From Pectobacterium carotovorum (GTDB lineage: Bacteria > Pseudomonadota > Gammaproteobacteria > Enterobacterales > Enterobacteriaceae): a DNA stretch of 64,000 bases. The stretch lies in the NCBI RefSeq assembly GCF_033898505.1, contig NZ_JAXAFK010000001.1, forward strand, positions 372,001 through 436,000. The letters run 5' to 3'. How positions within the stretch are numbered: the stretch's first letter is position 1; each line of letters begins with the position of its first letter. Both the position numbers and the translations under genes were made by a program. Under the pieces are notes generated by a model. That model was not told the origin of the DNA, searched no databases, and saw only the letters and a list, made by a program, of their open reading frames with translations. Positions 58,582 through 64,000 of this stretch are shown here, one piece after another.

Positions 58582-61263
58582 TTACTCATCTTGTTGGCTA
58601 CCTTGCTGCCCTTTAGGTTCTTCTGGGGATAGTAATGCACTGACAAACCTCTCAATTTCATGAAGGTTAGCCTCGATCTGTTCACTATCATGCGCGGTAA
58701 TATGCTGTTCAAGCTGTTCACACAACTGTTTGCCAGGATGCAGATTTAGCATGGCAAACACGCCTTTCAGCCGGTGTGCCGTCTGCGAAAGTGACGGGAA
58801 ATCGCCTGCTTCCGCTTCAGTATACAGCCTCTTTAAATCATCCGGTACTGTCTCCACGAACAGCGAATAATAGTCGCTTGATGCCAATTGTGCGGCGTAA
58901 AACTCGACATCATCCTGTTCCCCTTCCTGTAGCGCATCGGGTGATGTTTCCAGTTGTAGCTCAATCAGCTTAAGTAATGCCTCTAGCAGGAGGTGGCTGA
59001 TATTATAATTCACCCGCAAACGGCGCGGGCCCAAAGGCGTTAATGTGTCATCGTCGTGACTCAACAGCAGCGTATAATCTGCCTTGTTTTCCGGGTCGTC
59101 AGTAATACAGATATCGGCTTCCTGATTAATCTGGCGTTCATCGTTGACCAGATAATTCGCTCCCCAACCCGTCAGCATATTGCCGACAATATGCTGTACT
59201 TCATCAGACGTCACATCCAGCAGAATGGTAATACCATCCAGCAGTTTTTCTTCCTCAACGGGAAGCGCTTCCGGCTCCAGTTTTAGCGTCAGAATATAGT
59301 GTGTACCTAACCCAGACTTACTGTTGATGGTTAACGCACCGCCCAGTTTATTACAGAGTTGATTACACAAAAATAAGGTCAATCCTGAATTTTGTCCGAA
59401 ACGATCGGAAGTGGCAGGGTGCAGGAAAGGATGGCGGATATTTTCCTGTTCTTTGCCTGAAACATGGGTTCCCGTATCGCTGACCTGAATAATCAGCGTA
59501 TCTGATTCATTATTTTTTCTGTCAACTGACACCGTAATTTTGCCGTAATCCGTATTGGTCACCGAATAATTCAGCAGCAGCGCCAGTGTCTTTTTCAGCA
59601 GCCCGGCATCACCCACGTAAGTTTGATTACTATCGAGGTTGTAATGATGGAACAGGGCCAGACCTTTTTGCTTCAACCGCGGTAGTAGCTCAAGCAGAAC
59701 ATTGTCCATCAACGCCAGCGGCGAAAAGCTGTCGTTGACCACGGTCCATTCCTGCGCTTCCAGCTTTTCGTGCAGGGCGATATTTTCCAGTAGTTCGATA
59801 GCGCAACGGGTATCCGCCGTGAGCTGCTCCAATGTTGGTGTCTGTACCGTATCGCTGTGGCGCAGCGCATGAATATGCTGTTGCAGTGAAATCAGCGGCT
59901 GTTTGAATTCGCTGAGCAGGTTTTGGAATAAGCGTTTTCTGGCGTGAATATTCTTTTCATATTCACGCTGGGCGAGCAGCAGTTTCCGCTGCACCAGAAT
60001 CTCTTTATCCTGTTCACGCAGCAGGAAGAGGCAGTAGTCAGGCGAGTATTGGCTACGAATTTGGCGGATTTCATACATTTCATTATTGATCGTGACCTGA
60101 ATAATGCCCTGATGCTCGTCCGCCATATTGGTGATTTTTTGCAGGCTCAGGTGCGGAAGTAAATGCTCCGCACGCTCATTTTGTATGATGATTTTATTGC
60201 TGCTGAAGTCATAAACCAGCACGCCCATCGGGATTCTGCTCGTGGTTTCACGGTAAATATCCAGCTTCTTTTCCAACTGCTGGGATAAATCCTCTACGGG
60301 GTGCGCATACTTCCGACGGAAAAGATAAAAGCCCGCGATGGATAAACTCAGCAGAACCAGATTCAGCAGTAGAAGCCAGACGTTATTACGCAATGAATCA
60401 ATAATCAGGGCTTTTACGGGCACCTGAAAAACAATTTTTAGCGGCGCATTAACAAGCGTGGCGGAGATTTCAATATTGGAACCGTGAAGCTGCACGTCGG
60501 CCGCGCCTTCACCATTATTGTTGCTGTCCATATTGCTGGCCGCCGGCGTATCCGGCTTCAGCATAAGATGCTCACGCGGAATGGTGTCCGGGATTAAATC
60601 GTTAATTGGCAGATCGAAGGCAAGAATTGTCGCCAGATGGCCCGGCTGATTGAAGGTGGTGCGCAGCGTAAAATAGTAATCGTTATAGAAGCGTAATTTA
60701 CGCAGCGGGGAAAAACTTTCGCGCTCGTCTAACACATTCGCCTGTTGCAGCATTTCCGTCCGGCGAGCCTCGGCGATGACCGTAATATAATTGCCACGGA
60801 ACTGCGAAGAGATATCTTTCAGCGTCTGCGTGGAAATCATCGTCAGGCTGTTGTCGATACCATTCAGGTAATACATGGAATAGACGCTGTTTTCCGCTCC
60901 CCAGAGAATATCAAGGTAACGGGATATCCGCCGAACCGACGTCAGCGTTCCTTTATCGTGTTGCCCGAAAATCAGCGCGTCCGTTTTCTGACCGTTTTTT
61001 TCTACGTAGAAAACATTCGGCATTAAACTAATGGCGGTAATGCTGGCGTCGTTAGCGGGCGGTTCGCTGTTCAGGCTGCCGTATATTTGATAGGTGAAAA
61101 AACGGTAGGTATCGATGCGTTTTTGTATGCCCTGAGCAATGGTCGTCAGCGAATGTTTTTTGTCCGCCAGCAAATCGTTGATGTAGCTATAGCTGAACGC
61201 TCCGGTAATAAGGATCGATAACACCGTAAGGAGAGAAAAATAACGCAGGATCATGGCTGGCAT
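58582..61263 (-). CDS. rcsD: RcsD, phosphotransfer protein of the Rcs phosphorelay
   Basis: 893-residue inner-membrane protein relaying phosphate from RcsC to RcsB. Two membrane segments (ILRYFSLLTVLSILITGAFS and VWLLLLNLVLLSLSIAGFYL) frame a periplasmic domain. A kinase-like domain without the catalytic histidine and a C-terminal HPt domain (SLSQTAHRLKGVFAMLNLHP, phosphohistidine in AHRLKG) follow. ATG 61263 is preceded by AGGAG; an internal ATG at 61254 is possible. An MFS gene ends 16 bases upstream on the same strand, unlike E. coli. Confidence 0.95.
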   Translation of the reverse strand: MPAMILRYFSLLTVLSILITGAFSYSYINDLLADKKHSLTTIAQGIQKRIDTYRFFTYQIYGSLNSEPPANDASITAISLMPNVFYVEKNGQKTDALIFGQHDKGTLTSVRRISRYLDILWGAENSVYSMYYLNGIDNSLTMISTQTLKDISSQFRGNYITVIAEARRTEMLQQANVLDERESFSPLRKLRFYNDYYFTLRTTFNQPGHLATILAFDLPINDLIPDTIPREHLMLKPDTPAASNMDSNNNGEGAADVQLHGSNIEISATLVNAPLKIVFQVPVKALIIDSLRNNVWLLLLNLVLLSLSIAGFYLFRRKYAHPVEDLSQQLEKKLDIYRETTSRIPMGVLVYDFSSNKIIIQNERAEHLLPHLSLQKITNMADEHQGIIQVTINNEMYEIRQIRSQYSPDYCLFLLREQDKEILVQRKLLLAQREYEKNIHARKRLFQNLLSEFKQPLISLQQHIHALRHSDTVQTPTLEQLTADTRCAIELLENIALHEKLEAQEWTVVNDSFSPLALMDNVLLELLPRLKQKGLALFHHYNLDSNQTYVGDAGLLKKTLALLLNYSVTNTDYGKITVSVDRKNNESDTLIIQVSDTGTHVSGKEQENIRHPFLHPATSDRFGQNSGLTLFLCNQLCNKLGGALTINSKSGLGTHYILTLKLEPEALPVEEEKLLDGITILLDVTSDEVQHIVGNMLTGWGANYLVNDERQINQEADICITDDPENKADYTLLLSHDDDTLTPLGPRRLRVNYNISHLLLEALLKLIELQLETSPDALQEGEQDDVEFYAAQLASSDYYSLFVETVPDDLKRLYTEAEAGDFPSLSQTAHRLKGVFAMLNLHPGKQLCEQLEQHITAHDSEQIEANLHEIERFVSALLSPEEPKGQQGSQQDE

Positions 61264-61279
61264 CAATTAACGCTCCTGA

Positions 61280-62449
61280 TTAGCGGATGACGGCACGCGC
61301 ACTGGCGCTGACGGCCAGCAACAGCAGTGCGACAAACCCGAATGCGGTAGCCAAATTGCTGAACTGTGCAATAAAGCCGAGAATGGTCGGGCCGATCAGA
61401 ATACCCGCATAGCCCACTGTGGTAATCGAGGCGATGGCCAGATTCGGCGGCATGATCTTTTGGTTTCCCGCCGCGCTGAAAAGAATCGGCACCACATTGG
61501 ATGCGCCGATACCGACCATGACGAAGCCAAGAATAGCGGTGAACGCATTATCAATACTGATCGTTAGTATCAGACCAAGTGAGGCACAGAGGCTGCCACC
61601 GGTAAGAATCGCGTAGCGCCCGAGTGCATTAACGATGCGATCGCCGTTCAGTCTGCCCAGCGTCATGGCGACGGAAAACGCGGCATAGCCCATGCCCGCC
61701 TGTGCGCCGGTCAGGTTGCGTTCAACCGTTAAAAAGAGGGCGCTCCAGTCCAGTATGGAACCTTCGGCCAGGAACATGATGAAGCACAGTGAGCCAATGA
61801 ACATTACCCAGCCGCGCGGGATGACAAACAGCGGGCCGCCGTCATCTTGATTCGTGGTGCGCAACAGGTGCTTGTGCGCTGTTGCCATAAATATCAGCAT
61901 CAACGCAACAATCGCCAGGATCGCCATCAACGGGGACAGCCCAAGCCACAACAGGGCGCTGACGCCGCCTGCGCCGACAATCCCACCGACGCTAAAGAAG
62001 CCATGAAAACCGGACATCATCGCCCGGCCGCTGGCGCGTTCTACGATGACGGCCTGAATATTCATCGCGACATCAATCATGCCGATAGACGCACCGAAAA
62101 AGAGCAGCGTTATCGCCATCAGGGGCAACGTGCCTGCCTGCGTCAACGCGGGCAATACCAGACAAAGCAGCGCGCTTGCCAGCAAAATCACGCTGCGGCA
62201 GCCTAGCTTGCTGGTGAGGAAACCGGTGAGCGGCATAGCCAGCAGCGAGCCAATACCGAGAGAAAGTAGCAACATCCCCAGAGAGGCATCACTAATAGCC
62301 AGCCGCGTTTTGACAAAGGGAACCAGCGGTGCCCAAGAGGCCATGGCGAAACCCGCAACAAAGAAAACGATGCGCGTCGCTGCCTGTGCCTTTTTGCCTG
62401 GCAGATTCTGATTGATGCATAACGGGTTGGAATTCAGTGTTGTACTCAT
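61280..62449 (-). CDS. MFS transporter, YbjJ-like
   Basis: 389-residue major facilitator with about 12 membrane helices, resembling the E. coli inner-membrane protein YbjJ. Typical segments include FVAGFAMASWAPLVPFVKTR at the first helix, RAMMSGFHGFFSVGGIVGAG and GMGYAAFSVAMTLGRLNGDR. Substrate unknown. The open frame continues well upstream, but ATG 62449 (MSTTLNSNPLCINQNLPGKK) gives a normal N-terminus. Its closeness to rcsD suggests read-through into the Rcs genes. Confidence 0.82.
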   Translation of the reverse strand: MSTTLNSNPLCINQNLPGKKAQAATRIVFFVAGFAMASWAPLVPFVKTRLAISDASLGMLLLSLGIGSLLAMPLTGFLTSKLGCRSVILLASALLCLVLPALTQAGTLPLMAITLLFFGASIGMIDVAMNIQAVIVERASGRAMMSGFHGFFSVGGIVGAGGVSALLWLGLSPLMAILAIVALMLIFMATAHKHLLRTTNQDDGGPLFVIPRGWVMFIGSLCFIMFLAEGSILDWSALFLTVERNLTGAQAGMGYAAFSVAMTLGRLNGDRIVNALGRYAILTGGSLCASLGLILTISIDNAFTAILGFVMVGIGASNVVPILFSAAGNQKIMPPNLAIASITTVGYAGILIGPTILGFIAQFSNLATAFGFVALLLLAVSASARAVIR

Positions 62450-62791
62450 CCTGATGAGGCTATCCGGTCGATGTAACAAGGGCCTATTTTTACCATAACT
62501 CACGGCCTGAATGGAAAGAATCCTGGTGTGTGGTTCGAGGGGGAGGGGGAAAGCGCTTCCTGATGCAGTATCGCGGGCAAAAAAATGCCGATTAGATAAT
62601 CGGCAAAAGAATAGGTCAATTGAAGCAATAATGATGATGGAGTGGGATTTTAAAGCGATGCACACGTGCCGTTTTGCCGTTTGATGCGATTTCAGCCTGT
62701 ATCCGCCGTTATGGTCTTGCGTAACCTCTCACCCACGACGTGTTTTTTTCCCGTATAATCCCCTACTTTGTGTTAGGTCTCCGGGGTAACG
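62450..62791. other. 342-base gap between the MFS gene and menF
   Basis: No coding frame supported on either strand. It must contain the divergent promoters of the MFS gene and menF. A minus-strand terminator-like hairpin lies at 62587-62604 although no annotated gene precedes it on that strand. Confidence 0.6.
62580..62604 (-). terminator. Minus-strand terminator with no recognised upstream gene
   Basis: GCCGATTA / TAATCGGC with a two-base loop (62587-62604). Read on the minus strand it is followed by ATTTTTTTGCC, the signature of an intrinsic terminator. No gene is seen to its right on the minus strand, so it may end a small RNA or the menF antisense transcript. Confidence 0.7.
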
Positions 62792-64000
62792 GTGAAACAA
62801 CTTTCCGACTTGCTGCGGCATTTGCAGCAGGATTTGCGCGAGCCACAGCCTGAACGCGCAAGTTTCAGACAAATAACGCGTTCATTAACCCTCAGCGATG
62901 CGTCTGAGCTCTTGCCGTGGCTGGCGACTCAGCCGGTGTACCCACAGTTCTATTGGCAGCATCGTCAGGATCGTGAAGAAGCCGCCGTTTGCGGCAACGT
63001 GTGTGGGTTTCATCATCTTCAGGATGCCGAAGCATTTCTTGCTCAGCAGCAGTGCGATCCCAACGTGCGTATCTGGGGGCTGAACGCCTTTAACCAGATA
63101 AAAGAAAGCGGTACCTCGTCACCTGGCTACCTGTTTTTGCCCCGTGCAGAGCTGCGGCGTCAGGATGATACGCTCAGCCTGAGCATTAATTTGTTCAGCG
63201 ACACCTCATTGCAACAGGATGCCGCCGAAGCTTCGGCGTTTCTTAATCTGCTTCTGCCGTCTGCGTCGTCTCCTCCTTTGCATGCGGAAGTACAGTCCGT
63301 CGGGCATCAGCCGGAGCGTCAGGGATGGATTGATTTGCTCCAGCGGGCGCTACACGACATTAACGCGGGGTTGATGGAAAAGGTCGTTCTGGCGCGGACG
63401 ACGACGCTAACGCTGACGCAGCCGCTACAGGCAACCACCTTTATGGCCGCCAGTCGGGCGGCAAATCACCACTGTTTCCATTTCATGCTGGCGCACGACG
63501 CGCGTCATGCGTTTCTTGGTTCCAGCCCGGAACGGCTTTATCGCCGTCGGGGAAGCGAACTGGAAACGGAAGCGCTGGCGGGGACGGTGGCAAGCGATCG
63601 CGATGCACATAAAGCCGCTGAACTGGCAGACTGGCTGATGAATGACACCAAAAATCAGTGCGAGAACATGCTGGTGGTGGATGATATTTGTCAGCGGCTA
63701 CAGCAGTCGGCGCTGTCGCTGGACGTGATGCCACCGGAAATTGTGCGCCTGCGTAAAGTACAGCATCTGCGCCGTACCATTCATGCCACATTACGAACCG
63801 CCTCCGATAGCGCGTGCCTGAATGCATTACAGCCCACGGCGGCGGTCGCGGGTTTGCCGAGGCAAGAGGCGCGCCGTTTTATTGCCGAACATGAACCGTT
63901 TGAACGCGGCTGGTATGCAGGGTCGGCGGGTTACCTTTCTCGTCAGCAGTCTGAATTCAGCGTGGCGCTACGTTCTGCTGAAGTGCGGGATCATATTTTA
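62792..64000 (+). CDS. menF: MenF, isochorismate synthase (3' end cut by window edge)
   Basis: 403 codons visible of a menaquinone-pathway enzyme that converts chorismate to isochorismate. It starts with GTG (VKQLSDLLRHLQQDLREPQP). Chorismate-binding-domain motifs: LMEKVVLARTTTL, AFLGSSPERLYRRRG, TEALAGTVASDRD, then LRKVQHLRRTIHATL, LQPTAAVAGLPRQEA and FERGWYAGSAGYLS. The last few dozen residues are outside the window. The upstream CGGGG sequence fits a ribosome-binding site only loosely, so the start is less certain than the gene. Confidence 0.93.
   Translation, partial: MKQLSDLLRHLQQDLREPQPERASFRQITRSLTLSDASELLPWLATQPVYPQFYWQHRQDREEAAVCGNVCGFHHLQDAEAFLAQQQCDPNVRIWGLNAFNQIKESGTSSPGYLFLPRAELRRQDDTLSLSINLFSDTSLQQDAAEASAFLNLLLPSASSPPLHAEVQSVGHQPERQGWIDLLQRALHDINAGLMEKVVLARTTTLTLTQPLQATTFMAASRAANHHCFHFMLAHDARHAFLGSSPERLYRRRGSELETEALAGTVASDRDAHKAAELADWLMNDTKNQCENMLVVDDICQRLQQSALSLDVMPPEIVRLRKVQHLRRTIHATLRTASDSACLNALQPTAAVAGLPRQEARRFIAEHEPFERGWYAGSAGYLSRQQSEFSVALRSAEVRDHIL

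Noticed and set aside
62450..62665. N-terminal extension of the MFS transporter
   Set aside because: The frame is open, but the extension lacks homology and membrane topology sense and crosses a terminator hairpin; ATG 62449 gives a normal start.

Overview
The window is chromosomal DNA of a soft-rot enterobacterium, most likely Pectobacterium. The genes are close relatives of E. coli genes in largely E. coli order. Added to them are a secreted GH28 polygalacturonase with a KdgR-type operator and ERIC-type intergenic repeats. The species call is inference; no database was searched.

Layout. 1-16.6 kb is a conserved housekeeping block: hha (cut by the window edge), tomB, the zinc-independent ribosomal protein pair rpmJ2-rpmE2, acrB-acrA with divergent acrR and its operator, rsmS, priC, ybaN, apt, dnaX (with a programmed frameshift element), ybaB, recR, htpG, adk and hemH. 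ybaL and ushA follow; the E. coli neighbours mscK, aes, gsk and fsr are not in the expected places.

20.6-39.8 kb is an accessory block lying between ushA and ybaK. It starts with a prophage remnant of about 4.7 kb (20,665-25,320) inserted in the 3' end of ushA. The remnant keeps an integrase C-terminus, a baseplate-protein C-terminus, a frameshifted tail fibre, a tail fibre assembly protein, an IS3 transposase fragment, a two-gene cargo operon ending in a HEPN-like protein, and a LexA-controlled DinI-like gene. A second copy of the last 25 ushA codons marks its right edge. Next comes the most unusual part, a tandem array of four paralogous 665-681-residue proteins (25.6-34.3 kb). Each has a phage-fibre-like conserved N-terminus, a divergent discoidin (F5/8 type C) domain in the middle and a conserved C-terminus. 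Each gene has its own conserved 5' element and its own terminator, so the array looks like a set of exchangeable binding-protein cassettes. The block ends with btsT-yjiX-yjiA (pyruvate transport) and a polygalacturonase gene.

39.8-46.9 kb returns to E. coli order: ybaK, ybaP, then a hicAB toxin-antitoxin locus in which hicA and hicB read as one frame, copA with the divergent regulator cueR, and ybbJ-qmcA. An ERIC copy follows, and gene order then jumps to a block found elsewhere in E. coli: yfaE-nrdB-nrdA, ubiG, gyrA, rcsC, rcsB-rcsD (with an MFS gene immediately upstream of rcsD), and the start of menF, cut by the window end.

How the genes connect. There are several regulator/target pairs: AcrR with acrAB, CueR with copA, a Zur-type box with rpmE2-rpmJ2, a LexA box with the dinI-like gene, a sigma-32 promoter at htpG, DnaA boxes at nrdAB, and a KdgR-type box at the polygalacturonase gene. 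The accessory block holds the material most worth experimental follow-up.
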